In this document: piece after piece, positions 24,770-36,323 of the stretch
Layout of the letters: each line of letters opens with the position of its first letter
How positions within the stretch are numbered: the first letter of the stretch is position 1
NCBI GenBank assembly: GCA_037447655.1
Contig: JBBHKE010001185.1
Span: forward strand, 82,911-146,910
DNA: 64,000 nucleotides
Direction: 5' to 3'
From: Zygnema cylindricum
Taxonomy: Eukaryota > Streptophyta > Zygnematophyceae > Zygnematales > Zygnemataceae
Notes under the pieces: generated by a model
The model's database searches: none
What the model was told of the DNA's origin: nothing
The model's input: only the letters and a program-made list of their open reading frames with translations
Translations under genes and position numbers: made by a program

Positions 24770-25477
24770 GCTGCTCTATGCTTACGACTTAGCTTGGCGC
24801 ACCCTTCCCTTTTAGGAAAGCCCCGTTGCATTTGTGGTTAATCGATAGACGAGGAAGGGGTACATTTGCTACGTTGCTCACACGGTGGGGAGCTAACAAC
24901 AATACACGACATGGTACGGGATGTTATCGCTGCCGTGGGTTCTGAAGCAGGTTACACAGTCAAGCGCAAGGTGTCGCACATATTACCACCACGTCATAAA
25001 TCTAGGGGTACACGGGGTCTTCGTGTGGATCTAGTTTTTCTACATGGCGCGACCAGAACATTGGGGGACGTAGTCCTCACAGGCTCTACAAGATCCCATG
25101 TTTCCTCGCGAGCTGCATTACATACTGGTATTGCACCTCGGGATGCAACGGCTTCAAAAGAAAGTGACTACGCGCACCGAGACCCAACTGATAGTTTCAC
25201 ACCATTTGCTTTGGAGATATTTGGGACCTTAGACTCGTCTTTCGACAACTTTTTGCGCGACTGCGCTCGACGATCTTTCGAAGTTAGAGGGTCGGGTAGC
25301 CCTTCTCCAACTCTCATGTCGTCTTTCTTCTGCCATCGCATCTCTGTCGCCCTTCAACATTCCCAAACTTCGGCCTTTATACGACAGAGCACGGTGGTGA
25401 CTGATGGTCGAGGACTGCGAGACTTACCGCCGCGCCACCTGACGCATATAGACGATATCCATAATTTTGATCTTTAG
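24770..25477 (+). pseudogene. 3' end of a non-LTR-type retroelement ORF (CCHC plus nuclease-like domain)
   Basis: The frame across 24780-24900 reads a CxCG...H...C zinc-finger pattern (RCICG, an in-frame stop, then HLLRCSHGGE). An HDMVRDVIA block follows. Near residues 50-75 after the GGE block comes an RVDLVFL...GDVVL arrangement, like the PD-(D/E)XK core of restriction-like nucleases. Zinc finger plus such a nuclease at the C-terminus is typical of some algal, plant and oomycete non-LTR retrotransposons. No reverse transcriptase is present upstream, so it is 5'-truncated, as LINE insertions usually are. Family assignment is by pattern only. Confidence 0.5.
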
Positions 25478-26080
25478 TTGGGTATAGTTTGAGGCTTTAG
25501 TGTCTAATTTAGTTTGTAGTATTTCCATAGTATGGTTTTGTTGTACTTGCTTTTTTTCTTTCCTTTTAGGATTTTTCACTCATTTTTGTTGTGTTTTTAG
25601 TCCTTTAGGATTTTGGTTTTTAACCTTTGTTGGTCATCAATACATTTTAGTGACAATCATGTTTTGGAATTTGATGGTATTACCATCGCGTTTGGAAATA
25701 AAATCTTCTCTCTCAATGTTTATTTTCAAAATCATTAAAATACAGTACGAAATTGTACGGCAAAGTACGAAATCGTGTAAACAACCTCACTTTTCGTCTA
25801 ATGGAACTTTCACTCTGAAACCTTCGCGGAACCTTCGCAGAAAACTACGAAGTTCAATGCAAGGCTAAGGTAGCCCGCTGCCACAGATTTTATGGTGGAT
25901 TTTCACGAATTGGCATCCACAGTGGCTAACGTCATCAAATGGATGTTATGATGTATCGTACTTATACAGCTGTAGTGATACACAGTATGTAGCTGACTCC
26001 TGTACTGTTCTCCTTTGAGGTTCCCTTTTACGCGTATTTTATGTGTGATTGTAAAATACAGTAGGTGTATCGTTATGCGC
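25478..26080. other. Unassigned DNA, possibly 3' UTR of the LINE-like fragment
   Basis: T-rich sequence with repeated TTTAGGATTTT-like words follows the stop of the LINE-like frame. No gene recognised. Confidence 0.35.
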
Positions 26081-26230
26081 GTTAATGTTTTTTTTGCCAC
26101 TTCAAACATCCTTCCGTCGTATTCGCTTGTCAAATTATGTATTTGACGGTTGGGATTGAAAGTCTGGATACTTAATTTCCGATTGGCGGTCTCCATTTGA
26201 AAATATGACAAGTGTGTACGGTGAAAGATT
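26081..26230. repeat. Diverged copy of the 61.8-kb palindromic element
   Basis: GTTAATG...TTTTGCCACTT...AAACATC at the left and ACAAGTGTGTACGG at the right match the arms of the palindromic element at 61794-61981, with a similar spacer. The right arm is shorter, so it is a partial or decayed copy. Confidence 0.45.
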
Positions 26231-26469
26231 TTTATATAAAAATTTATTAACTTAGCAATGCACCGCGCACCGTATAATCGCTTTTAGTGGTTAACAAATA
26301 TTTACCGTAAATAACAACTAGTATGATTTTACGTAATTGGGAATTTGGGGATTTCTTCGGCGAAATCAGTCACTCTAATTTGTTTTTAGGGTTTTTTTTG
26401 TCACTCTATTTAAGAATTTGGGTAAAAATTTAAGGGCGCCGAATAAGCGTGCTTAACGCTACAGTAATA

Positions 26470-26997
26470 CATCGCGAATCGTTATTAGTGTCAAAGTCAC
26501 TAATTTGGGTTCTTAAAATTTTGATTTTTTTCCTCAAATAGGATACATGATTTTAATTTTTCCTTGACGTTAATTAAGGTACCGTACAAAATAGCGTAAA
26601 AAACGAAAGTAAAATAATATCTAAATAGTGTGGTATACGGTCGATGTCGCGTACATAAATGTATCTTTCAAGTGAAAATTTACAAAAATGAATTAAATCG
26701 ACGGCACGATAGGAACGAGCCAAAAAAGCCGGATTATTCTGACACGTGAAATTAGTCTGACATGTACTGGATATTTAAATTTTTCGACGGCATACGATTT
26801 CAAAAATTTTGTACGGATACATTTATTAATGTATATAATCGTACGATGAGTATTCCATTTTTGTTGTTCCCAAATTAGCACAATGCCGAAATTAGAATAC
26901 AACTTAAAAAAAAAAAAAAAAAATCTTAATTAGCATCAATTGCGGTAAATTTTCTTCAGCACTATTTAAACTTTGACACTAATAACGATTCGTGGTG
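26470..26997. mobile_element. MITE-like element, TA-flanked (copy c)
   Basis: A 528-bp non-coding element has near-perfect terminal inverted repeats (CATCGCGAATCGTTATTAGTG...) and TA on both sides (26468-26469, 26998-26999). Its interior is collinear with the copy at 54247-54791, so the two are insertions of one family. Confidence 0.75.
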
Positions 26998-27154
26998 TAG
27001 CGATTTGCTGTGTACAGTACTGTACTGTACTATACAGTACAATACTACTGTACAAATCTAGAGGCTCCGACTCAAAATAGAATTGACACGTGGCAGAATG
27101 ACAAGTCAAAAATACCCGGCGCATAAAGGACCGCCGACAGACGAACCGTACAAG

Positions 27155-28069
27155 AACCTAGGCTATCCAGAGGTTTACGGGAAATATATATTAGTTTATT
27201 TATCATTAGGGGTTTATTTACTAACAAGATAGGTGTCGGCCATTGGATTTGAACCTGATACCTGCCGGAAGGTAAGCAACCGGTAGCCAGTAGCCTTAGC
27301 CGTTAAGACTTTAACCAGTGTTACGTACTATGTGGTTCAATATTTTATTAAACATTACCAGGTAGGATAATTCATTTAACTGTAATTGTTTACGGGAAAC
27401 AAAGATCCATTAATGTAAAAGTACAGAATATGGTACGGATAAGAAACCAATACCGCGCATTTATTTCTTTAGAGAAACGAAAACCGCGCATGTATTTATT
27501 ACAGCTACGATTAAATGTGAATTTCATTGGACGGCCGGAATTTACGTCGAGATCCCGGAAGAGGATTTTGGCGGTTTTTGGTCATCCCTATATCGGATGA
27601 CAGGTGGCGGAATGACGTTGGAACGCGGCATCTCCGAGGATTAAGGGAGCGAATCCGGATATACCACGTGTCGACAATTATGCCATGTTGTACAGTGTCC
27701 GTACAGAAAGTACACCGGCAGCTTTACTTTTGTGTACGGAAGTGTAATCTGTTTGGCTCCGTACATCAATAGATAGAGTCTGTGAGAGAGATAGGACTTA
27801 GAAAAATTAGGAGATAGGATCCTCTCTCCCAGAGAGCTTCTGTACAAAAGGTCAACTTTGACCCTCCATAAATTACTGCTCAAGGGAGCAAATTCAGAGG
27901 GTCTTTTTGCTTTCGACTCATGGGAGTCTTCTCTTCACAAGGGTGACGTTGGTTAGAGTTTTTGTGTGCCAGGGTGGCAGTTATTTTTGCTGAAACACAA
28001 AGGGGTCAGGGTTATCCTAGAGGCTTCTTGGAAGCTGTCCACTTTGAGGACTTATGGACGTCTCAAAGT
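27155..28069 (+). repeat. 5'-truncated LTR of element D
   Basis: It is collinear with the LTRs of H from the CCTAGGCTATCCAGAGG block onward. It includes the GGTCAACTTTGACC palindrome and a GAGGACTTATGGA end block. The first part of the LTR is missing. Confidence 0.8.
27233..27318 (-). other. tRNA-like segment, antisense in LTR of D
   Basis: On the minus strand a consensus-grade B box GGTTCAAATCC (27245-27255) follows TAACGGCTAAGGCTACTGG, an A-box/D-arm-like stretch, at tRNA-like spacing. Confidence 0.5.
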
Positions 28070-29190
28070 TACATCTTCAATGGATCAAGATTTATCTTTT
28101 GGGAAGCCATGATGACAAAGGATTTTTTTGAACAACGATACTGTGGTATTGTTAGTGGACAAGTGAAAAGTCCACCTCACAAAACACCACCGAGATTTGG
28201 TGGAATATGGTTTTTTGTAGCAACATGTGCTGCAGCAGAGGAGGCAAATGATGGGGATAACAGTGTTTCAAAAAAAGGGAAAGAAACGGAGACAACTTTT
28301 ACTCCTATTGCTCTTATTCCTACTACAGCCGGAACGACAATCGTGAAGACCATGGATACCGATACTCAAATGTGGGAAGACACCAACATGGCTGCCAAGA
28401 ACTTCATTCCGAGACACCTCTCACAAGCTTTGGCAACTCCCCACCTTCATGTTTACAAGGCCGAGGAGTTGTGGGTGAGTTTCATAGAGATCTATAGAGC
28501 TGGTACAATTTAGGAGCTCCAGTTGGCAGAGCAAAAGTTGGGAAATTATACTCACAGAGGGGGAAAGATGTTAGATTAATATAATGATCTTTCTTCTTTG
28601 TATATAGAGATAGAGAGTGTCGGATGGACAGGTATAATGAAGATGAAGGTTAACACTCTCATCATGAAGTTACCCGACGAGTATGAATATATAGTGTATA
28701 AGGTACCAAGAATGATTGATAATTCATGGACGTGGAATACAGTAGTCTGCATGATACTTGTGCAAGAGAACAGGATTGAAATCAGGAGAGGAGGAAAAAG
28801 TGTTCAAGCTCTAGCCGCCGAAGGGGACAGGTGGAGTCAAGATCAGAAAAAAGTCATAAAAAGGAGAAAGAGTTCAGCCAGGAGGACGAAGGCCCCCAAA
28901 GGGCCTTTGTCATTTTTGTAAAAAGCAAGGACACTTCATCGCAGATTGTGTCAAGCTGTCGGAGATGAGGCTCCAAGAGAATCAAGGAGGGGGTTCTTCC
29001 GGAGGGAAGGAAAAGGCACTTTTGGTCACAAAGGTGACAGGAGACACCGAGAACAAGTCCTCTTAGGAAGATGAAGAGCTTCTTCTTGACAAGAGTCTGG
29101 GGGAAAAAGAGATCCCTTGGAGACAGAAGTGTGTTTTTTAAACAATTCGGGAAGCTCCACAAAAAGGATGGATCATCGACTCAGGTGCAT
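28070..29190 (+). pseudogene. Element D gag (degraded)
   Basis: Gag is recognisable from a WEAMM...YCGIVSGQ block through a capsid-like LIMKLPDEYE region (about 28660) to an intact zinc knuckle pattern CHFCKKQGHFIADC near 28910. Frameshifts occur near 28510 and 28920, with stops near 28580. Confidence 0.8.
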
Positions 29191-30806
29191 CCATGCATAT
29201 TTGTTGTGACAAGGACCTCTTCACTAAGCTAAGGAAAATCCCTAATATAGAAATAGAGTATGGGGATGGGAGAGTGGTAACTACAAATCTAGTGGGATCA
29301 TTAGATCTAAAAGTCTTAGTGGAGGGTAAGACTTCTATACTCACTTTCTCACATGTGCTCTATATTTCTAAGCTGAGTAAAAATCTTGTCTCTACATCGG
29401 TTGTAGATGACAAAGAATTTGATACCTTTACTAGAAAGGGAGTCTTTACAGCTAAGTATGGGGATGAGGTTTACTTCATTGCACATAAGGGTAGCCAAAG
29501 AATGTTTAGGCTTAACGTGAGTAATGAAAAGAAGAGTGCTTACTATCGTGGTGTCCCGAGCTTGATGATCTGGCATAAGTGTTTCTGACATGTGTATTTT
29601 GATAGGCTGAGGGAAATAAAGAAGATGGGTGTAGTAGAAGGCATTGAGAATGGGGATAATGAAATGATGTATGATTGTAGTGGCTGTGCCCAAGTTAAGG
29701 CTCACAGACTCCCCTTTCCCAAAACTACCACATATAGAGGTGAGAAAGTACTAGATCTGGTCCACACATATATCTGGGGACTAGCAAGAGAACTTGCAGT
29801 TGGAGGGAAGAGGTATTTGTTGACATTTACTGATGATTGGTCCAGATATTATAGAGTCTACTTACTAAAAACCAAGTCTGAAACACCAACTTACTTCAAA
29901 GAATATATAGCCTGGAGTGAGAAGTTGCATGGAACCCCCATTAAAAGAATAAGAAGTGATAAAGGTGGAGAAATTACCTCTAACCAATTTGAGGAATACT
30001 TTAGAGATGAGGGAATTCAGCACCAGAAAACTGTACCACAAAATCATGAGAAAAATGGAGTAGCTGAGAGGTTAAACCGAACATTAAGAGATAGTGTAAG
30101 CATTATGTTGGCTGACAAGAAAATAGGAAAGAGATTTTGGGAAGAAGCAATGAACTGTGCCAACTGTATTAGCAATAGAGTCCTTTTCTCAATAGTCAAA
30201 GGTATGACACCTTATGAGAGATGGGTTGGAAGGAAACCAGATATCTCTCACCTTAAAGTATATGGTAGCCAAGTTTACAATCTAGATACGGATAAGAAAA
30301 ATTTGAAACTTGATGCTAAGGGAAAGCCCGAATATTTCGTAGGATATCATGAGGATGTCAAAGGATATAGAGTCTATGACTTAGCAAAGCAAGATATTGC
30401 ATATCTAGGGGAGATCCAAGAAACAAGAGAGTTACCAAACACCTTTCATATTCCTATGGACTTCGAAGACATAAAAGTAGTGGAGGAACCGGACGCGACT
30501 TCTATGGATAGGGGAGACGATGAGACGATAAGGAGAAACCCAAAACTTCCCCCTATTCTAGCGTCACAGTTTGAGGGGGGAAGAAGGAGCAACAAAAGGA
30601 TACAATAGAAACAAGTTGCTCATAAGGTAACTAAGCCTTATCATCTTGATGAACCTCAGTCATACCTAGAGGATGTGAACAACCCAGAAAAGGACAGATG
30701 GATTAGAGCCATAAATGATGAGATGGCCTCTATCATAGAAGCAAATACTTGGGAGCTAGCAGATTGTCCTCCAGACAGAAAACCTATAGGCTGTTTATGG
30801 GTATTT
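29155..30806 (+). pseudogene. Element D protease and integrase, start of RT
   Basis: Protease active site GWIIDSGASMH is intact near 29170. The integrase zinc site is damaged by a stop at 29586, where related copies read an HKRLGH block. All three catalytic acidic positions are kept in the core, though neighbouring residues vary (RSDKGGE). The linker ends in a stop at 30606 (CAA TAG AAA). RT begins but is cut by element C at 30807. Confidence 0.82.
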
Positions 30807-31841
30807 TGTTGAAATTAATAAATTTTTAGAGTATTTTCTAGGTTTAAATTTGTTACGATAAAAGAAAAAAAAAGGACGGGCTGCCTGCCTCCACCTCCTC
30901 TCTCTTGCCCCCATACTTGTTGTAGTCACTGAAGGATAGAGAGGGTGGTTGATCCATGGCTACCTTAGTTCAACAATCAGTTATTTTAAGTAAGTTACTA
31001 AAAATATACCTGAGGGACACGGGATTTGATCGCGGAACCTGCAGTTTGCTAAGTTGGCCGATAACGGTCAGCTTTATCCTATTAGACTAGGACAATGCTA
31101 AATGATATAGTATGTGATAGATATATATATATTTAGGGAGGAACAAATCCATTTAACTAAAACTGTATACAGCATGCATAGATACAGTTTATGAAAGCAC
31201 GAAGTACGATTCTATTTCAAAACAGATATCACGCATTTTTGTTTCGATAGTGAAACAAATATCGCGCAAGTATTTATAACGGCTAAGATTGCGTCTCGCT
31301 GAAAATCCAACAGCGCACATCATCGCTCAAATCCCAGAATTGTCACTTTGGCGTTTTGTGACGTGGCATGACCTTGAGCCACATGGAGAGATGACATTCA
31401 ATCATGGGAATTCCGAGGAGTGTACGGACAATGAAATGCAGACACATGTCCGCTTAATGGCCTTTTCGTACATTGGCCGTACAAAAGGTACACCGACAGT
31501 AGTACTTTTTGGTACGGTACAGTAATCTGATTGGTCCGTACTTCAGTAGATAGAAGTTATTAGAGGGAATCAGGAATTAGAAAATTTTGGTAGGTAGTCA
31601 CCTCTCTCTTTGAGAGTTTGTACAAATTGGCATTTTTACTGCCTCATAACTTATCGGCTGGTTGGCTGTTTTTAATGATTCTTTTTGCTACAAACTCAAG
31701 GGAGTCCAAGCTGCATAGGGGTGCAATCAAACTGTCATTTTGCATACCTGGACAGCAGTGGTTGTGGCTTGAAGTGGGTTAGGCAAATACTATCTAGAGG
31801 CTTCCTGAATTCTGTGGTCCAATGGAGGACACGGAATTGCA
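30807..31841 (+). repeat. 5' LTR of element C
   Basis: A 1,035-bp LTR beginning TGTTGAAATTAATAA and ending GGAATTGCA, inserted into RT of D. An antisense tRNA-like segment lies at about 31015-31095, with B-box-like GATCAAATCC on the minus strand (31022-31031). Confidence 0.82.
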
Positions 31842-31856
31842 AGTTATGGGCCCACC
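31842..31856 (+). other. Primer-binding site of element C
   Basis: AGTTATGGGCCCACC abuts the LTR. It differs by one base from the anticodon-arm motif of A and H. Confidence 0.7.
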
Positions 31857-34090
31857 CTTTAGGGTGCCCACCTTCAATGGATCTGGGTTCATCTATTTGG
31901 AAGCCATGATGATGGTATCTTTGTGCGAAAAACGATACTGGGGTTTCGTCAGTGGACAAGTGAAACGTCCACCTTCAGGAACTCCACCAGGATTTGGAGG
32001 AGTAAGGTTTCCTGCAACAAAGCCTGCCTCAGCGGAGGAGGCAGATGATGGGGGCAGCAATTTGTCCGAAAAGGAAAAAAGGGAAGGAGACACACCTTAC
32101 TCCTATTGCCATAGTTTAAGGAGCGGCAACCGTGAAGACCACGGAGAACGATACTCAAATGTGGGTGGATGTAAACATGGCTGCCTAGAACTTCATTCTT
32201 AGGCACCTCACTCAAGCTTTGGCCACTCATCTTCACATTTAAAAGGCCGAGGATTTGTGGGTGAGTTTGGTGGAGATTTATAGAGCTATAACTATTCAAG
32301 AGCTCTAGTTGGCTAAGCAAAAGCTAGTGAGTTACACTTACAAAAGAGGAAAGATGTTAGATTACTGTAATGATCTTTCTTTTTTGTATATGGAGATGGA
32401 AAGTGCCAGGTTGACAGGTACAATGAAAATGAAAGTTAACACTCTTATCATGAAGTTACCAGATGAGTTCGAGAATATAGTGTATCGAGTACAAGAAACG
32501 CCTAATAGTTCATGGAAATGGAACACAGTGGTCAAGATGATACTTGTGCAAGAAAACACAAAGGAGATTAGGAGAGGAGGATAGACCATTCAAGCTCTAG
32601 CAGCAGGAGGGGACCGATGGGGGAAGGATCCGAAAAAACCTTACAAAGGGGAAAGAGATCATCTTGGAGGACCAAGGCCCCCCAAGGGTTTTTGTCATTT
32701 TTGCAAAAAGCCGGGACACTTCATGGCAGATTGTGTAAAGCTGACGGAGGTGAGGCTCCAAGAGAACTAAGGAGGGGGTTCTTCCAAAGGGAAGAAAAAG
32801 GCACTTGTGGTTACAAAAGTGATAGGAGAAAGCGAGGATGAGTCCACGTAGGAGGATGGGGAGCTTTTTCTTGAGAAGAGTCTGGAGGAGAACGAGATCC
32901 CTTTGAGACAAAATTGTGCCCTAGAAGCAATTCGGGAAGCTCCACAGGAAGGATGGATTATCGATTCAGTTACATCCATGCATATGTGTCGTGATAAAGA
33001 ACTCTTCACTAAGCTAAGGAAAATCCATACTGTAGAAATAGAGTATGGGGATGGGAGAATACTTACTATAGATCTAGTGGCATCAGTAGATCTGAAAGTC
33101 TTAGTGGAGGGTAAGACTACTTTACTTACATTCTTAGATGTACTCTACATTCCTCAACTGAGTAAAAATCTTGTCTCTACGTCTGTGTTAGATGACAAAG
33201 AGTTTGATACCTTCACTTGAAAGGAAGTCTCTACAACTAAGTATGGGGATGAAGTTCACTTCACGGCTGATAACGGTAGCCAAGGAATTTTTATGCTTAA
33301 CGTGAGTAATGAATAGAAGAATGCTTACTATGTTGGCGTTCCTAAGTTGATGATTTAGCATAAGCGGTTGGGGCATATGCATTTTTATACATTGAGGGAA
33401 ATGAAAAAGTTTGGGGTAGTAAAGGCATTCAGTTTGGGGGTAATGAAATGATGGATGATTGTAGTGGTTCTGCTCAAGGTAAGGCTCACAGACTTCCCTT
33501 TCTCAAAGTCGCCACATATAGAGGTGAGAAAGTGTTAGATTTGGTCCACACAGATATTTGGGGACCTGCAAAAGTACCTTTGGTTGGAGGAAAGAGATTT
33601 ATGATTACAATAACTGATGATTGGTCTGGGTACTCTAGAGTCTAGTTTGTGAAAATAAAGTCTGAAGCATCAACTTACTTAAAAGAATATAAATCCTGGG
33701 GTGAGAAGTTGCATGAAACCCGTATTAAAAAGATAAGGAGTGATAATGAGGGGGAATATACCTCTAACTAGTTTGAGGAATATCTAAGAGATGAGGGAGT
33801 GCAGCACCAAGAAACTGTACCATATTACCCGGAACAAAATGGGGTAGCTGAGAGGTTCAATCAAACCCTAGGAGATAGTGCATGCAGTATGTTGGCAGAC
33901 AAGAAAATAGGAAAGAGATTTTGGGCAGAAGCAATGAACTGTGCCAACTAAACAAAAAATAGAGTCCTTACCTCAGCTATAAAGGGATTGACACCTTATG
34001 ATAGATGGGTTGGAAGGAAACCAAATATCTCACACCTTAAAGTATTCGGTCGCCAAGTTTACAATCTTGACACAGATAGGAAGGTGTCTT
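31842..34090 (+). pseudogene. Element C gag, protease and partial integrase
   Basis: Gag runs from the PBS with a YWGFVSGQVKRPP block, stops near 32200 and 32310, and an intact zinc knuckle (CHFCKKPGHFMADC) near 32695. The protease active site is altered (DSVTS where relatives have DSGAS). The integrase core is visible from HTDIWG near 33550 through RSDNEGE to PEQNGVAERF, with stops at 33220, 33357, 33642 and 33768. It ends at the deletion junction near 34090. Confidence 0.8.
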
Positions 34091-34173
34091 TAAGATTGCG
34101 TCTCGCTGAAAATCCAACGGCGCACATCATCGCCGAAATCCGGAAATTGTCACTTTGGTGTTTTGTGACGTGG

Positions 34174-35237
34174 TGTAGAAATTAATGGTCTTTTAAAGTA
34201 TTTTCTAGGTCTGAAAAGAAATAAGAAAGAAGCCGAGGCAGTCTACCTCTAACTTCTCTCTCTAACTCTCAAACTTGTCGCAGTCACTGAGAAATTGGAG
34301 AGGAAGCTAGAGCCATGGCTACCTAGGCTATCCAGAGGTTTACGAGATATAAATATTAGTTTATTTATAATTAAGGATATGTTTACTAAAATATATATGC
34401 CACCTTCAGGATTTGAACCTAGAACCTGCCGGCCGGTAATCCGCCGGTAGCCGATAGCTCTAACCGTTAACTCTAAAGATAGTGTTAAGTACTGTAGGGT
34501 TTGATAATTATTAAAATATTTATGCGTAGGATAGTTCATTTAACTGAAATAGTTTTACGGGACACATAGATCCAGTAATGTAAAAGTAAGGATTACGGTA
34601 CGGATAAGAAACCAATACCGCGCATTTATTTTTTTACCGAAACGAATACCGCGCATGTATTTATTACGGCTACGATTAAATGTGAATTTAATCCGACGGT
34701 CAAAATTAAACGTCGAGATCGCGGAAGAGAATTTCGGCGGTTTTTTATTATAGCCACATCGGATGACACGTGGCGGAATGGCATTAGATCACGGCATCTC
34801 CGAGGATTAAGGGAGCGAATCCAGATATACCACGTGTTGACATTTAGGCCATGTCGTACAATGTTCGTACAAAAAGTACACCGGAGTTGTACTTTTGTGT
34901 ACGGAAGAGTAATCTGATTGGCTCCGTACATTAGTAGATACAGTCTGTGAGAGAGATAGAACTTAGAAAAATTAGGAGATAGGATCCTCTCTCCCAGAGA
35001 ACTTCTGTACAAAAGGTCAACTTTGACCCTCCATAACTTACTGCTCAAGGGAGCAAATTCAAAGATTCTTTATGCTATCAACTTAGGGGAGTCTTGCCTT
35101 CACAAGTTGAAGTTGGTCAGAGTTATTGTCTGCCAAGGTGGCAGTTATTTTTGCTGAAACACAAAGGGGTCAGGGTTATCCTAGTGGCTTGTTGGAAGCT
35201 GTCCACTTTGAGGACTTATGGAGGTCTCAGAGTTTTA
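34174..35237 (+). repeat. 5' LTR of element H
   Basis: Starts TGTAGAAATTAATGG and ends GAGTTTTA (the 3' copy ends TTTTCA). An antisense tRNA-like segment lies at about 34400-34490, with consensus-grade B box GGTTCAAATCC on the minus strand (34409-34419) and TAACGGTTAGAGCTATCGG as the D-arm-like part. Confidence 0.9.
35005..35028 (+). promoter_or_regulatory. Putative LTR core promoter of element H
   Basis: GTACAAAAGGTCAACTTTGACC sits at the place where A reads GTATAAAAGG before its palindrome. The 3' LTR of H reads TATAAAAGG at 40422-40430. About 210 bases then remain to the LTR end, a plausible R-U5 length. Confidence 0.45.
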
Positions 35238-35252
35238 GGTTATGGGCCCACC
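35238..35252 (+). other. Primer-binding site of element H
   Basis: GGTTATGGGCCCACC immediately after the LTR, identical to A. It is complementary to the initiator tRNA-Met anticodon arm. Confidence 0.75.
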
Positions 35253-36323
35253 CTCTAGGGTACCAATCTTTAATGGAACTGGTTTCATATACTAGGAAAG
35301 TAACATGATAGGAGCTCTATGCGAAAAAAGGTTTTGGAGGATAGTGAGTGGACGGTTGGGGCCTCCATCAAGTCTTGGAATTCCTTCAGGGTTTGGAGGA
35401 AGCAGATTCACCAAGAAAGAGGATCCACCTTCAACAGAGGAAATAAAAGAAGGAGAGGTGGTGGACAAAGGAAAGGAGAAGGAGGCGACCAAACTAATAG
35501 CAACTAAATCGACATTCATGTCACCTATTCCAAGGAACGGGAGAATGATACTAAAACGTGGGACTTCAACAATATGGCGACAAAGCATTTCATCTTAAGC
35601 CATCTCACTCAAGGACTTGCATGTCCTCATTTGCAGGTAGAAAGGGCATCCGATCTTTGGATGGCTCTCATAGAGAGGTACCGAAGAGGGTACGATTCAG
35701 CAACAACAGTTGGGTGATCAGAAAGTTAACGAGTATGTATACAAAGGGGGGAAGATGTTGGATTTTTGCAATGAGCTTGCTACACTCTTCATGGAGCTAG
35801 AGAGTGCGGGAAAAGAATTTAGTGAAAAAGAAAAGGTTAATTGTTTACTGATGAAGTTACCCGAAGAGTTCGAGAACATAGTCACCGTGTGCAGGACTTG
35901 CCGGACTCAAGGTGGATATGGAACTCAGTGGTAAGGATGATTCTCGTTCGGGAGAATACAATTGAGATCCGAAGGGGAGGAAAGAGTGGCCAAGCCTTGG
36001 CGATTGCGACCGATTGGAGGAACAAGGATTCCCAAAAACCGGTCGAAAACTTTGGGGGGAGGGAGCAGAAAAATCAAACCGACGAGTTCGGACCAAGGGC
36101 TCCCAAAGGTTTATGTCATTTTTGTAAGAAACCTGGGCACTATATGGCAGAGTGCACTAAGCTAACCGAGCTTCGGTTAAAGGAGGGGCAAACCGGTGGT
36201 ACCCCGAGAGGAAAGAAAAAGGCCCTTGTGACACAGGTTCATGAGGCGGAATCCGAGGACGAGGACGATGAGCTCTTTTTAGATGAAGAATTGGAGGCGA
36301 AAGACGAGGTCGAAATTCCGTGA
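35238..36323 (+). pseudogene. Element H gag
   Basis: Coding begins in the LTR end and crosses the PBS (QVMGP-like reading, with a stop at the LTR edge in this copy). A stop lies in the YWE block at about 35293, and frameshifts near 35540-35700 and 35880. Capsid-like FCNELATLFMELE and the zinc knuckle CHFCKKPGHYMAEC (about 36112-36154) are intact. Confidence 0.82.

Larger units (their letters stand above)
27155..30806 (+). mobile_element. Ty1/copia element D (truncated both ends)
   Basis: A plus-strand copia element: a 5' LTR lacking its first ~140 bp (27155 to about 28069), then gag, protease, integrase and the start of RT. At 30807 it is cut inside the KPIGC-W block of RT by the LTR of element C. 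A small deletion at the LTR-gag junction removed the primer-binding site. Its right half was not found intact downstream. Confidence 0.82.

Noticed and set aside
34400-34490. Genuine tRNA genes at the tRNA-like segments
   Set aside because: The B box and T-arm are good, but no acceptor stem pairs and the anticodon arm is mostly absent. They recur only within LTRs.
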